Assembly (NCBI RefSeq): GCF_036173105.1
Contig: NZ_CP108053.1
Coordinates: forward strand, 4,898,001-4,962,000
DNA length: 64,000 nt
Origin: Streptomyces sp. NBC_00287
Lineage (GTDB): Bacteria; Actinomycetota; Actinomycetes; Streptomycetales; Streptomycetaceae
Direction: 5' to 3'
Numbering within the stretch: the stretch's first letter is position 1; every line of letters starts with the position of its first letter. The translations under genes and the position numbers were made by a program. The notes below the pieces were generated by a model that worked only from the letters and a program-made list of their open reading frames with translations, did not search any database and was not told where the DNA came from. Shown here one piece after another: positions 1-8,734 of this stretch.

Positions 1-2
1 CC

Positions 3-1082
3 TGGCAGCCCCGCACCGACCCCGCGCCGCTGCTGCCCGACGCGGAGCCCTACCGCGTCCTCGGCACCGAGGCGGCAGCCAAGGCCGACCCCGGCCTGCT
101 GCGCCGCCTCTACGCCGAACTGGTGCGCGGCCGTCGGTACAACGCCCAGGCCACCGCCCTGACCAAGCAGGGCAGGCTCGCCGTCTACCCGTCCACCACC
201 GGCCAGGAGGCCTGCGAGGTCGCCGCCGCGCTCGCCCTTGAAGAGCGCGACTGGCTCTTCCCGAGCTACCGCGACACCCTCGCGGCCGTCGCCCGCGGAG
301 TGGACCCCGTCCAGGCGCTCACGCTGCTGCGCGGCGACTGGCACACCGGCTACGACCCGCGCGAGCACCGCGTCGCCCCCCTGTGCACGCCGCTCGCCAC
401 CCAGCTCCCGCACGCCGTCGGGCTCGCCCACGCCGCCCGCCTCAAGGGCGACGACGTGGTCGCGCTCGCCCTGGTCGGCGACGGCGGCACCAGCGAGGGC
501 GACTTCCACGAGGCGCTGAACTTCGCCGCCGTCTGGCAGGCGCCGGTCGTCTTCCTGGTCCAGAACAACGGCTTCGCGATCTCCGTCCCGCTCGCCAAGC
601 AGACCGCGGCCCCGTCGCTGGCCCACAAGGCCGTCGGCTACGGCATGCCCGGGCGCCTGGTCGACGGCAACGACGCCGCCGCCGTGCACGAGGTGCTCTC
701 CGACGCCGTACGCCACGCGCGTGCGGGCGGCGGCCCCACCCTCATCGAGGCGATCACCTACCGGATCGACGCCCACACCAACGCCGACGACGCCACCCGC
801 TACCGCGGCGACGCCGAGGTCGAGACCTGGCGCGGACACGACCCGATCGCCCTGCTGGAGCACGAACTCACCGAGCGCGGCCTGCTCGACGAGGCCGGCA
901 TTCAGGCAGCGAAGGACGCCGCCGAGGCGATGGCCGCGGACCTGCGCGAGCGTATGAACCAGGACCCGGTGCTCGACCCCATGGACCTGTTCGCCCATGT
1001 GTATGCCGAGCCCACCCAGCAACTGCACGAACAGCGGACCCAGCTGAGGGCCGAGCTGGACGCCGAGGGAGACATGCGATGA
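3..1082 (+). CDS. bkdA: Branched-chain 2-oxoacid dehydrogenase E1 alpha subunit (first copy, 5' partial)
   Basis: Thiamine-diphosphate-dependent E1 alpha subunit that decarboxylates branched-chain 2-oxo acids (from Val, Leu, Ile) with the E1 beta product downstream. The reading frame is open to the left window edge, so the N-terminus is missing and the true start lies outside. Visible family motifs are the TPP/Mg binding segment GDGGTSEGDFHEALN followed by QNNGFAIS, and the HTNADDATRYR loop near the C-terminus. The stop overlaps the E1 beta start in an ATGA, so the two are translationally coupled. Pyruvate dehydrogenase E1 alpha is the alternative; the E1alpha-E1beta-E2 order and a second similar operon 12.6 kb away favour a bkd assignment. 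Streptomyces carry two such operons, named differently in different species (bkdFGH/bkdABC or bkdABC1/2), so the symbol is generic. Confidence 0.88.
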   Translation, partial: WQPRTDPAPLLPDAEPYRVLGTEAAAKADPGLLRRLYAELVRGRRYNAQATALTKQGRLAVYPSTTGQEACEVAAALALEERDWLFPSYRDTLAAVARGVDPVQALTLLRGDWHTGYDPREHRVAPLCTPLATQLPHAVGLAHAARLKGDDVVALALVGDGGTSEGDFHEALNFAAVWQAPVVFLVQNNGFAISVPLAKQTAAPSLAHKAVGYGMPGRLVDGNDAAAVHEVLSDAVRHARAGGGPTLIEAITYRIDAHTNADDATRYRGDAEVETWRGHDPIALLEHELTERGLLDEAGIQAAKDAAEAMAADLRERMNQDPVLDPMDLFAHVYAEPTQQLHEQRTQLRAELDAEGDMR

Positions 1083-2083
1083 CCACCGTCGCGGTGAAGC
1101 CCGCCACCATGGCGCAGGCCCTCACGCGCGCGTTGCGCGACGCCATGGCCGACGACCCGTCCGTGCACGTGATGGGCGAGGACGTCGGCACCCTCGGCGG
1201 TGTCTTCCGGGTCACCGACGGACTCGCCAAGGAGTTCGGCGAGGACCGCTGCACCGACACCCCGCTCGCCGAGGCCGGCATCCTCGGCACCGCCGTCGGC
1301 ATGGCGATGTACGGCCTGCGCCCGGTCGTGGAGATGCAGTTCGACGCCTTCGCCTACCCGGGGTTCGAGCAGCTGATCAGCCATGTCTCGCGGATGCGCA
1401 ACCGCACCCGCGGCACCATGCCCCTGCCGATCACCATCCGCGTCCCCTACGGCGGCGGCATCGGCGGCGTCGAGCACCACAGCGACTCCTCCGAGGCGTA
1501 CTACATGGCGACCCCCGGTCTCCATGTCGTCACGCCCGCCACCGTCGCCGACGCCTACGGACTGCTGCGTGCCTCCATCGCCTCCGACGACCCGGTCGTC
1601 TTCCTGGAGCCCAAGCGTCTGTACTGGTCGAAGGACTCCTGGAACCCGGAGGACCCGCAGAGCGTTGAACCGATCGGCCGCGCGATGGTGCGGCGCTCGG
1701 GCCGGAGCGCCACGCTCATCACGTACGGTCCGTCCGTGCCCGTCTGCCTCGAAGCCGCCGAGGCGGCCCGCGAGGAGGGGTGGGACCTGGAAGTCGTCGA
1801 CCTGCGCTCGCTGGTGCCGTTCGACGACGAGACGGTCTGCGCCTCGGTACGGCGGACCGGGCGAGCGGTCGTCGTGCACGAGTCGGGCGGGTTCGGCGGC
1901 CCGGGAGGGGAGATCGCGGCCCGCGTCACGGAGCGCTGCTTCCACCATCTGGAGGCGCCGGTGCTCCGGGTGGCCGGGTTCGACATCCCCTACCCGCCGC
2001 CGATGCTGGAGCGTCACCACCTGCCCGGCGTGGACCGGATCCTGGACGCCGTGGGGCGTCTGCAATGGGAGGCCGAGAGCTGA
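1079..2083 (+). CDS. bkdB: Branched-chain 2-oxoacid dehydrogenase E1 beta subunit (first copy)
   Basis: 334-residue transketolase-like E1 beta subunit forming the alpha2beta2 E1 decarboxylase with the preceding gene. The family features are visible: GEDVGTLGGVFRVTDGL near residues 28-44, DTPLAEAGILGTAVGMA, the PYGGGIGGVEHHS loop, and a C-terminal transketolase-C-like domain with VVDLRSLVPFD. The start at the ATGA overlap is chosen because the reading frame upstream of it is only the antisense-like extension over the E1 alpha gene. The stop overlaps the E2 start by one base (TGATG), so the three genes form one compact operon. Confidence 0.92.
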   Translation: MTTVAVKPATMAQALTRALRDAMADDPSVHVMGEDVGTLGGVFRVTDGLAKEFGEDRCTDTPLAEAGILGTAVGMAMYGLRPVVEMQFDAFAYPGFEQLISHVSRMRNRTRGTMPLPITIRVPYGGGIGGVEHHSDSSEAYYMATPGLHVVTPATVADAYGLLRASIASDDPVVFLEPKRLYWSKDSWNPEDPQSVEPIGRAMVRRSGRSATLITYGPSVPVCLEAAEAAREEGWDLEVVDLRSLVPFDDETVCASVRRTGRAVVVHESGGFGGPGGEIAARVTERCFHHLEAPVLRVAGFDIPYPPPMLERHHLPGVDRILDAVGRLQWEAES

Positions 2084-3408
2084 TGGCACAGGTGTTGGAG
2101 TTCAAGCTTCCCGACCTCGGGGAGGGGCTCACCGAGGCGGAGATCGTGCGCTGGCTGGTCCAGGTCGGCGATGTCGTCGCCGTCGACCAGCCGGTCGTCG
2201 AGGTCGAGACCGCGAAGGCGATGGTCGACGTCCCCTGCCCCTACGCCGGCGTGGTCACCGCCCGCTTCGGCGAGGAGGGCACGGAGCTGCCCGTGGGGGC
2301 ACCGCTGATCACGGTCGCCGTGGGAGCGGACGCCTCCGACGGTTCGGCCGAGGGCTCCGGGAACGTACTGGTGGGGTACGGCACCTCGGAGGCACCGGCG
2401 CGACGCCGCAGGGTGCGCACGGGACAGCCGACGGGCCCCGCGCTGAACGGCCGGGCGGGCGAGCCGGCCGCGGCGGCACAGGCTGCTCCGGTCGCCCCGG
2501 CCCCCGAGGTCGTCGACGGCCCCGTCCCCGTCATCTCCCCCCTGGTCCGCCGTCTGGCCCGCGAGAACGGCCTCGACCTGCGCGAGATGACCGGCTCCGG
2601 GCCCGACGGACTGATCCTGCGCGCGGACGTGGAGTACGCCCTGCGTGCCGCCGCCGCACAGGGACGTACGACCCCTGCTCCGGCCCCCGCCCCTGCCCCC
2701 GCGGCCCCCGTCACCACCGGAGGGACCCGCACCCCCCTCAAGGGCGTCCGCGGTGCCGTCGCCGACAAGCTCTCCCGCAGCCGGCGTGAGATCCCCGACG
2801 CGACCTGCTGGGTGGACGCCGACGCGACCGAGCTGATGCGCGCCCGTACCGCGATGAACGCCGCGGGCGGCCCGAAGATCTCCCTTCTGGCCCTGCTGGC
2901 CCGCATCTGCACCGCCGCCCTCGCCCGCTACCCCGAGCTCAACTCCACCGTCGACATGGAGGCCAGGGAGGTCGTCCGCTTCGACCACGTCCACCTCGGC
3001 TTCGCCGCACAGACCGAGCGGGGCCTGGTCGTACCGGTCGTACGCGATGCCCACGCGCGGGACGCGGAGTCGCTCACCGCGGAGTTCGCCCGGCTCACCG
3101 AGTCGGCCCGCACCGGCGCCCTGACGCCCGCGGAACTCACCGGCGGCACCTTCACGCTGAACAACTACGGAGTGTTCGGCGTCGACGGCTCCACCCCGAT
3201 CATCAACCACCCCGAGGCCGCGATGCTCGGCGTCGGCCGGATCATCCCCAAGCCGTGGGTGCACGAGGGCGAGCTGGCGGTGCGCCAGGTCGTACAGCTC
3301 TCGCTCACCTTCGACCACCGCGTCTGCGACGGCGGCACGGCGGGCGGCTTCCTGCGCTATGTCGCGGACTGCGTGGAACAGCCGGCGGTGCTGCTGCGCA
3401 CCCTGTGA
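2083..3408 (+). CDS. bkdC: Dihydrolipoamide acyltransferase E2 of branched-chain 2-oxoacid dehydrogenase (first copy)
   Basis: 441-residue E2 core that moves the branched acyl group from E1 to CoA. Domains in order: an N-terminal lipoyl domain with the lipoylated lysine in VEVETAKAMV (Lys45); an Ala/Pro-rich linker; a peripheral subunit binding domain at about residues 150-185 (SPLVRRLARENGLDL); a second Ala/Pro linker; and the acetyltransferase domain ending with the catalytic HRVCDG motif near residue 412. It has one lipoyl domain, as is usual for Bkd E2. An in-frame ATG at 2065 is possible, but the start at 2083, with GGGAGG upstream and a TGATG junction, fits better. No E3 gene is in the window, so lipoamide dehydrogenase must be supplied elsewhere. 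Confidence 0.92.
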   Translation: MAQVLEFKLPDLGEGLTEAEIVRWLVQVGDVVAVDQPVVEVETAKAMVDVPCPYAGVVTARFGEEGTELPVGAPLITVAVGADASDGSAEGSGNVLVGYGTSEAPARRRRVRTGQPTGPALNGRAGEPAAAAQAAPVAPAPEVVDGPVPVISPLVRRLARENGLDLREMTGSGPDGLILRADVEYALRAAAAQGRTTPAPAPAPAPAAPVTTGGTRTPLKGVRGAVADKLSRSRREIPDATCWVDADATELMRARTAMNAAGGPKISLLALLARICTAALARYPELNSTVDMEAREVVRFDHVHLGFAAQTERGLVVPVVRDAHARDAESLTAEFARLTESARTGALTPAELTGGTFTLNNYGVFGVDGSTPIINHPEAAMLGVGRIIPKPWVHEGELAVRQVVQLSLTFDHRVCDGGTAGGFLRYVADCVEQPAVLLRTL

Positions 3409-3411
3409 GGC

Positions 3412-3451
3412 GCGGGCTCCCCGGCCGTTCCCTGTGATCGCCGGGGCCCGC
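3412..3451 (+). terminator. Candidate hairpin terminator after bkdC
   Basis: GC-rich inverted repeat directly after the bkdC stop: left arm 3412-3425 and right arm 3440-3451, with a bulge and no clear T-tract. It sits between the bkd operon and the next gene, only 11 bases before its GTG. The lack of a T-run makes it a weak call. Confidence 0.35.
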
Positions 3452-3462
3452 ATACTCAGGGG

Positions 3463-4374
3463 GTGACCGCGTACGAGCCCCCGGGCGACCCGGGTACCGA
3501 GGCGTACGACGCCGTCGTGCTCGCCGGGGGCGCCGCACGGCGGCTCGGCGGCGCCGACAAGCCCGGCCTCAGCGTCGGCGGGCGCCCGCTGCTCGACCGG
3601 GTGCTCGCCGCCTGCGCCGACGCGCGCACCACCGTTGTCGTCGCCGACCCCCGGCCCACCGCACGCCCGGTCACCTGGGCCCGCGAGGACCCGCCCGGCG
3701 GCGGCCCCCTCGCCGCCCTCGACGCGGGCCTGCGCCACAGCACCGCGGACCGGGTCGTCCTGCTCTCCGCCGACCTGCCGTTCCTCGAAGCGGCCACCGT
3801 ACGGCGGCTGCTGGCCGCACTCCGGGGCGGAACGGACGACGGCGTGCTGCTCACCGACGCCGACGGCCGCGACCAGCCCCTCGTCGCCGCGTACCGCGCG
3901 CCGGTGCTGCGCGCGGGCCTCGCGGCGCTCATCAAGGAGCACGGCGGCCTCACCGGCCTGCCCCTGCGCCGACTGACCGCCGGGCTCCGCCTCAGCCGCG
4001 TCCCCGACCCCGTCGCGTCCTTCGACTGCGACACCTGGGACGACATCGCCACCGCCAGGGCACGTATCAGGGAGCATGGGCACGTGTTGGATGAATGGAT
4101 TTCCGCAGTCAAGGACGAGCTGGGCATCGACCTCGACGTCGACATCAAAGTCCTGCTGGACCTCGCCCGGGACGCCGCCCACGGCGTGGCGCGGCCCGCG
4201 GCCCCGCTGACCACCTTCCTCGTGGGCTACGCGGCCGCCCAGGCCCAGGGCGGCCCCGAAGCGGTCGCCGAAGCCGCCCGCAAGGCAGCGGACCTCGCCG
4301 CGCGCTGGGCGTCGGAGGAGACGCCGAGCGCCACACCCGACGCGGAGCCCAACGCCACCCCGGACGCCGGATGA
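3463..4374 (+). CDS. mobA: Molybdenum cofactor guanylyltransferase (MobA-like) fused to a DUF6457 domain
   Basis: 303 residues. The N-terminal ~200 residues have the nucleotidyltransferase signature LAGGAARRLGGADKPGL and an acidic metal-binding LLSADLPFLE, as in MobA, which attaches GMP to molybdopterin. The C-terminal ~85 residues (from LDEWISAVKDELGIDLDVDI, then an acidic/Pro tail) resemble the small DUF6457 domain that actinobacteria carry alone or fused to MobA. The stop overlaps the start of moeA in an ATGA, which supports a molybdenum cofactor role. GTG start; CATACT lies 6 nt before it and no strong Shine-Dalgarno is seen, so the message may be leaderless. The DUF6457 role is unknown to me. 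Confidence 0.8.
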   Translation: MTAYEPPGDPGTEAYDAVVLAGGAARRLGGADKPGLSVGGRPLLDRVLAACADARTTVVVADPRPTARPVTWAREDPPGGGPLAALDAGLRHSTADRVVLLSADLPFLEAATVRRLLAALRGGTDDGVLLTDADGRDQPLVAAYRAPVLRAGLAALIKEHGGLTGLPLRRLTAGLRLSRVPDPVASFDCDTWDDIATARARIREHGHVLDEWISAVKDELGIDLDVDIKVLLDLARDAAHGVARPAAPLTTFLVGYAAAQAQGGPEAVAEAARKAADLAARWASEETPSATPDAEPNATPDAG

Positions 4375-5747
4375 CCGCCCGCAGCGTCCGGGACGACCAG
4401 GACGCCGAGGACCTCGACGTCGAGGAGGTACTCGCGCTCGTGAAGGAGAACCCGCCCACCGGCGACCCCACACCCGCCCCGAGGCACCGGCCCGGACATC
4501 AGGAACATCAAGAACGCCAAGAGCATCAAACGGCCCCCCACCACCAGGCCACCCCCTGGCCCGAGGCCCGCACCCTCGCCGCCCGCGCGGGCCGCCAGCG
4601 CGGCACTCGCCGTACCCCGGTCTCCGTGCCCCTCGAAGCGTCCCTCGGCCTCACCCTCGCCGCCCCCCTCACCGCCCTCACCGACCTGCCCTCCTTCGAC
4701 ACCTCCGCGATGGACGGCTGGGCGGTCGCCGGACCCGGCCCCTGGGCCGTACGCGAGACCGGCGTCCTGGCCGGGCACGCCGAACCCGCGCCCCTCACCG
4801 ACGGCGAGGCGGTCCGCATCGCCACCGGCGCCCGGATCCCCCTGGACACCACCGCCGTTCTGCGCAGCGAGCACGGCCGGACCGACGACAAGGGCCACCT
4901 CCACGCCCGCCGCGACCTCCAACACGGCCAGGACATCCGCCCCCGCGCCCAGGAGTGCCGTTCCGGCGACCAACTGCTCCCCGTCGGCACCCTGGTGACC
5001 CCCGCCGTCCTGGGCCTCGCCGCAGCCGCGGGCTACGACACCGTCACCGCCGTACCCCGGCCGCGCGTCGATGTGCTCGTCCTGGGCGACGAGTTGCTCA
5101 CCGAAGGGCGGCCCCACGACGGGCTGATCCGGGACGCGCTCGGCCCGATGCTGCCGCCCTGGCTGCGGGCGCTCGGCGCCGAGGTCACCACCGTGCGCCG
5201 GCTCGGCGACGACGCCGAAGCGCTCCACAAGGCCATCGCCTACTCCGAGGCCGACCTGATCGTCACCACCGGCGGCACCGCCTCCGGACCCGTGGACCAT
5301 GTCCACCCCACCCTGCGCCGCCTCGGCGCCGAACTCCTGGTCAACGGCGTCAAGGTGCGCCCGGGTCACCCCATGCTGCTGGCCCGCACCAAGGAGAACC
5401 AGCACCTGGTCGGCCTGCCCGGCAACCCCCTCGCGGCCGTCTCCGGCCTGCTGACGCTCGCCGAGCCCCTGCTGCGCACCCTCGCGGCCCGCCCCGCCCC
5501 CGAGCCGTACACGCTGCCGTTGCGGGACGCGACGCACGGGCATCCGTACGACACCCGGCTGATCCCCGTGGTGCTGCGCGACGACCATGCCGTGCCGCTG
5601 CACTACAACGGCCCGGCGATGCTGCGGGGCGTCGCCGCCGCCGACGCCCTGGCCGTCGTACCGCCGGGCGGGACCGAGGCCGGTGAAGAGGCGGAACTGC
5701 TGGAGCTGCCCTGGGCGTCCTCAGGGATCGGGGTGTGTTTCACGTGA
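4371..5747 (+). CDS. moeA: Molybdopterin molybdenumtransferase MoeA
   Basis: 458-residue MoeA-type enzyme that inserts molybdate into adenylylated molybdopterin. Family motifs: PSFDTSAMDGWAV in the N-terminal domain, VLVLGDELLTEG starting the MPT-binding domain, the IVTTGGTASGPVDH segment, and KVRPGHPMLLAR with LVGLPGNPLAAVSG. The first ~75 residues are a poorly conserved, His/Gln-rich extension; this start is kept because of the ATGA overlap with mobA. The last codons and the TGA stop lie inside a perfect parS palindrome shared with the start of the next gene. No molybdoenzyme gene is nearby. Confidence 0.88.
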   Translation: MTARSVRDDQDAEDLDVEEVLALVKENPPTGDPTPAPRHRPGHQEHQERQEHQTAPHHQATPWPEARTLAARAGRQRGTRRTPVSVPLEASLGLTLAAPLTALTDLPSFDTSAMDGWAVAGPGPWAVRETGVLAGHAEPAPLTDGEAVRIATGARIPLDTTAVLRSEHGRTDDKGHLHARRDLQHGQDIRPRAQECRSGDQLLPVGTLVTPAVLGLAAAAGYDTVTAVPRPRVDVLVLGDELLTEGRPHDGLIRDALGPMLPPWLRALGAEVTTVRRLGDDAEALHKAIAYSEADLIVTTGGTASGPVDHVHPTLRRLGAELLVNGVKVRPGHPMLLARTKENQHLVGLPGNPLAAVSGLLTLAEPLLRTLAARPAPEPYTLPLRDATHGHPYDTRLIPVVLRDDHAVPLHYNGPAMLRGVAAADALAVVPPGGTEAGEEAELLELPWASSGIGVCFT

Positions 5748-6841
5748 AACTTCCGGGCCAGGACGTCATCGCGCGCCAGCCGGACGAACGTCTGGTGACC
5801 CATCGGGTGAAACTGCCGAGGAAGGTGGTGGAGCACCCGTTCCGCCAGGTCGCGAAGCGGGTGGTCATGGCGCTGTCCCTGCTGGTGGCGTGCTCCCTCA
5901 TCGTCTACGCCGACCACGACGGCTACAACGACAACTCCGACGGCTCCGTCGACCTGCTCGACGCCTTCTACTACTCGACCGTCACCCTCTCCACCACGGG
6001 CTACGGCGACATCACCCCGGTCAGCGACGCCGCCCGGCTCATCAACATCCTTGTCATCACGCCCATGCGGGTGCTGTTCCTGATCATCCTGGTCGGCACC
6101 ACGCTGGAGGTCCTCACCGAGCGCACCCGGGAGGAATGGCGTCTGAACCGCTGGAGGTCCACCTTGCGCGACCACACCGTCGTCGTCGGCTTCGGCACCA
6201 AGGGGCGCTCGGCGATCCAGACCGTCTGTGCGACGGGCCTGAAGAAGGAACAGGTCATCGTGGTCGACCCCAGCAGCAAGGTGATCGACGCCGCGACGGC
6301 CGAGGGCTACGCGGGCATCGTGGGCGACGCGACCCGCAGCGATGTGCTGAAGCGGGCCGAGGTGCACAAGGCCCGGAAGATCATCATTGCGACCCAGCGC
6401 GATGACACCGCCGTCCTGGTGACGCTGACGGCACGCCAGCTCAACCGCGGGGCGAAGATCGTGGCCGCGGTCCGCGAGGAGGAGAACGCGCCGCTGCTGA
6501 AGCAGTCCGGCGCCGACGCGGTCATCACCAGCGCCAGCGCCGCAGGCCGGCTGCTCGGCCTCTCGGTGCTCAGCCCCGCCGCCGGCATGGTGATGGAGGA
6601 CCTGATCCAGCAGGGCAGCGGGCTCGACATCGTCGAACGGCCGGTCATAAAGGCCGAAGTGGGCAAGGGGCCCAGGGAGACGGCCGACCTGGTGGTGAGC
6701 GTCGTACGCGGGCATCGGGTGCTCGGCTACGACCACGCGGACGTCGGCGCGCTCCAGTCGACGGACCGTCTGATCACCATCGTGCGGGCGACGCCGAGCA
6801 CGCAGGTCGCGCCCGACGTCCGCCCGATTCCGCAGGACTGA
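5735..6841 (+). CDS. Two-TM potassium channel with TrkA-N (RCK) regulatory domain
   Basis: 368 residues. A membrane segment at about 40-58, a pore loop with the K+ selectivity filter TTGYGD (residues 87-92), and a second membrane segment at about 102-122 make a KcsA/MthK-like pore. A cytoplasmic Rossmann TrkA-N domain starts at VVVGFGTKGRSA (about 149-160), followed by a TrkA-C-like region. It would be a ligand-gated (nucleotide or Ca2+) K+ channel. The GTG start at 5735 overlaps the moeA end; a second GTG at 5744 lies in the same parS palindrome. No good Shine-Dalgarno is seen, so expression probably depends on translational coupling to moeA. ParB occupancy could affect it (inference). Confidence 0.85.
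   Translation: MFHVKLPGQDVIARQPDERLVTHRVKLPRKVVEHPFRQVAKRVVMALSLLVACSLIVYADHDGYNDNSDGSVDLLDAFYYSTVTLSTTGYGDITPVSDAARLINILVITPMRVLFLIILVGTTLEVLTERTREEWRLNRWRSTLRDHTVVVGFGTKGRSAIQTVCATGLKKEQVIVVDPSSKVIDAATAEGYAGIVGDATRSDVLKRAEVHKARKIIIATQRDDTAVLVTLTARQLNRGAKIVAAVREEENAPLLKQSGADAVITSASAAGRLLGLSVLSPAAGMVMEDLIQQGSGLDIVERPVIKAEVGKGPRETADLVVSVVRGHRVLGYDHADVGALQSTDRLITIVRATPSTQVAPDVRPIPQD
5737..5750. promoter_or_regulatory. parS: parS site (ParB-binding palindrome), exact GTTTCACGTGAAAC
   Basis: Perfect 14-bp palindrome identical to the known Streptomyces parS consensus for ParB. It contains the moeA stop codon and the first codons of the K+ channel gene, so it is in effect coding on its right side. 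Streptomyces parS copies cluster around oriC, which supports an origin-proximal location. Confidence 0.85.
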
Positions 6842-6844
6842 CCC

Positions 6845-7693
6845 TCACTTGCGGTTGTACAGCCGCATCGTGATCGGCCCGAAGATCAGCACGAACAGTC
6901 CGGCCCACCCCAGCGACCAGGCGATCTCGTCGGTCGGCCAGTCGCCCGCCATCAACTCCCGAACCGCCGAGGACAGATGGGTGATGGGGCTGTTGTTGAC
7001 GAATGCCTGGAGCCAGCCCGGCATGGTCGTCGGGTCGACGAAGATGTTCGACAGGAAGGTCAGCGGGAACATCACCATCATGCTGACGCCCATGACCGAC
7101 TTCTCGGTGCGCAGCAGCAGCCCGAACATCGTCCAGATCCACGAGAACGCGAACGAGAACACCACCAGCAGCGCGATCCCTGCGAGCACGCCCACGACGC
7201 CGCCGTCCGGCCGGTAGCCGAGGATGATGCCGACGGTGAGCATCACCAGGGACGCGATGGTGTAGCGCAGGGCGTCGCCGAGCAGATAGCCGACCATCGT
7301 CGACGGCCGCCAGATGGGCAGCGACCGGAACCGGTCGAAGACACCCTTCTCGATATCGGTGTTGACCGAGATCCCGGTGTACATGGTGATCATCACGACC
7401 GACATCACCATGATGCCCGGCAGCAGGAACTGGATGTACTCCTCCGGGGACCCGGCCAGGGCGCCCCCGAACAGGTACGTGTACATCAGCACCATCATGA
7501 TCGGGAACGCGGTGACATCGAAGAGCTGCTCCGGCACATGCTTGATCTTCAGCATCGCCCGCCAGCCGAAGGTCAGCGAGGCCGACAGCGCACTCGGCCG
7601 GGGCGGCCGCTCACCGGAGACCAGCAGCGCGGCGAGCGACTCGGCGCTGACGGGGGCGAGTTCCTTGGCCTCGGGGGTTGTCGCGGTGCTCAT
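6845..7693 (-). CDS. ABC-2 type transporter permease (DrrB-like)
   Basis: 282-residue integral membrane permease of the ABC-2 family, the membrane half of an efflux pump of the daunorubicin-resistance DrrAB type. About six hydrophobic segments are visible, including FPIMMVLMYTYLF and LLPGIMVMSVVMITMY. The N-terminal ~50 residues are polar, and the ABC-2 motif region PLTFLSNIFVDPTTMPGW is present. The ATG overlaps the last bases of the ATPase gene, so the pair is one operon transcribed leftwards. The substrate cannot be told from sequence; lipophilic drugs or an envelope lipid are typical for the family. It converges on the K+ channel gene with a 3-bp gap. Confidence 0.88.
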   Translation of the reverse strand: MSTATTPEAKELAPVSAESLAALLVSGERPPRPSALSASLTFGWRAMLKIKHVPEQLFDVTAFPIMMVLMYTYLFGGALAGSPEEYIQFLLPGIMVMSVVMITMYTGISVNTDIEKGVFDRFRSLPIWRPSTMVGYLLGDALRYTIASLVMLTVGIILGYRPDGGVVGVLAGIALLVVFSFAFSWIWTMFGLLLRTEKSVMGVSMMVMFPLTFLSNIFVDPTTMPGWLQAFVNNSPITHLSSAVRELMAGDWPTDEIAWSLGWAGLFVLIFGPITMRLYNRK

Positions 7694-8688
7694 GCCGCCA
7701 CCTCGTCCTTCTTCTCGTGGCTGGTGTCGTGTCCGGTGAGGGCGAGGAAGACCTCGTCCAGGCTGGGCTGGCCCAGCGAGAAGTTGTCGACGGTGATGCC
7801 GGTACGGGCCAGTTCGGCGAGCGCCCGCGAGGCCTGCTCGGCCGCGTTGTCACTGGTCGCCGAGGCGAGCCGGGCCGTCAGCGCCACCGGGTCCGGCTCC
7901 AGTTGGACGTCCGCGTCGAGCGCCAGCCGCAGTACGCGCTCCGCCTCCGCCCGCTGCCCCGGATCCCGCAGCCGCAGATGGACGGACCCGGCGCCGACGG
8001 ACGCCTTGAGCTCGCCCTTGGTGCCCTCGGCGATCACCTTGCCGTGGTCGATGACCGCGATCCGGGAGGCCAGCTGGTCGGCCTCGTCCAGATACTGCGT
8101 GGTCAGCAGCACGGTCGTGCCCTGGGCGACCACCGCGCGGACGATGTCCCACACCTGGTTGCGGCTGCGCGGGTCGAGGCCGGTCGTCGGCTCGTCGAGG
8201 AAGAGCAGATCCGGGGTGTTGAGGATGGACGCGGCGATGTCGATACGGCGCCGCATGCCGCCCGAGTAGTGCTTGACCTGCTTGCCGCCCGCCTCGGTCA
8301 GCCCGAAGGCCTCCAGCAGCTGCTCGCTGCGGGTGCGGGCGGCCTGCTTGCCGTGGCCGAGGAGGCGGCCCAGCAACACCAGGTTCTCGGTGCCGGTGAG
8401 GTCCTCGTCGACGGAGGCGTACTGGCCGGTCAGGCTCACCCGGCCGCGCACCTCGTCGGCCTCGCGCACGACGTCGTGGCCGAAGACATGGGCCTCCCCG
8501 CCGTCGGGACGCAGGAGAGTGGCGAGCATCTTCACGGTGGTGGTCTTCCCGGCGCCGTTCGGCCCGAGGACGCCGTAGACCGTGCCGGCCGGAACCGCCA
8601 GATCGACTCCGTCGACGGCCCTGGTCTCGCCGAACGTCTTCACCAGGCCTGCTGTCTCGATGGCCAGGGCTGACGTGTGCTGGCTCAT
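7690..8688 (-). CDS. ABC transporter ATP-binding protein (DrrA-like)
   Basis: 332-residue ATPase driving the permease encoded just downstream (4-bp overlap). Walker A is GPNGAGKTTT, the signature is YSGGMRRR, Walker B is LLFLDEPTTGLD, and the switch region is LLTTQYLDEAD. The ~100-residue C-terminal extension after the nucleotide-binding domain is the DrrA-type (DUF4162-like) tail. A Shine-Dalgarno-like AGGA precedes the ATG. The upstream region holds a 15-bp direct repeat that could bind a regulator; no regulator gene is adjacent. Confidence 0.9.
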   Translation of the reverse strand: MSQHTSALAIETAGLVKTFGETRAVDGVDLAVPAGTVYGVLGPNGAGKTTTVKMLATLLRPDGGEAHVFGHDVVREADEVRGRVSLTGQYASVDEDLTGTENLVLLGRLLGHGKQAARTRSEQLLEAFGLTEAGGKQVKHYSGGMRRRIDIAASILNTPDLLFLDEPTTGLDPRSRNQVWDIVRAVVAQGTTVLLTTQYLDEADQLASRIAVIDHGKVIAEGTKGELKASVGAGSVHLRLRDPGQRAEAERVLRLALDADVQLEPDPVALTARLASATSDNAAEQASRALAELARTGITVDNFSLGQPSLDEVFLALTGHDTSHEKKDEVAA

Positions 8689-8702
8689 GGTGGGATGTCC
8701 TT

Positions 8703-8734
8703 CCGCGTACTTCGGTCTGCCGCGTACTTCGGTC
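8703..8734. repeat. Tandem 15-bp direct repeat upstream of the ABC operon
   Basis: CCGCGTACTTCGGTC occurs at 8703-8717 and 8720-8734, followed by a degenerate third copy (TCGGTACTT near 8736). The 17-bp period and the position just upstream of the ABC ATPase start suggest an operator or leftover duplication in the 5' region. Role inferred from position only. Confidence 0.5.

Noticed and set aside
2014..4473. Long minus-strand open frame opposite bkdC, mobA and moeA
   Set aside because: Arg/Gly-rich sequence with no motif, opposite three supported genes; a codon-bias shadow.
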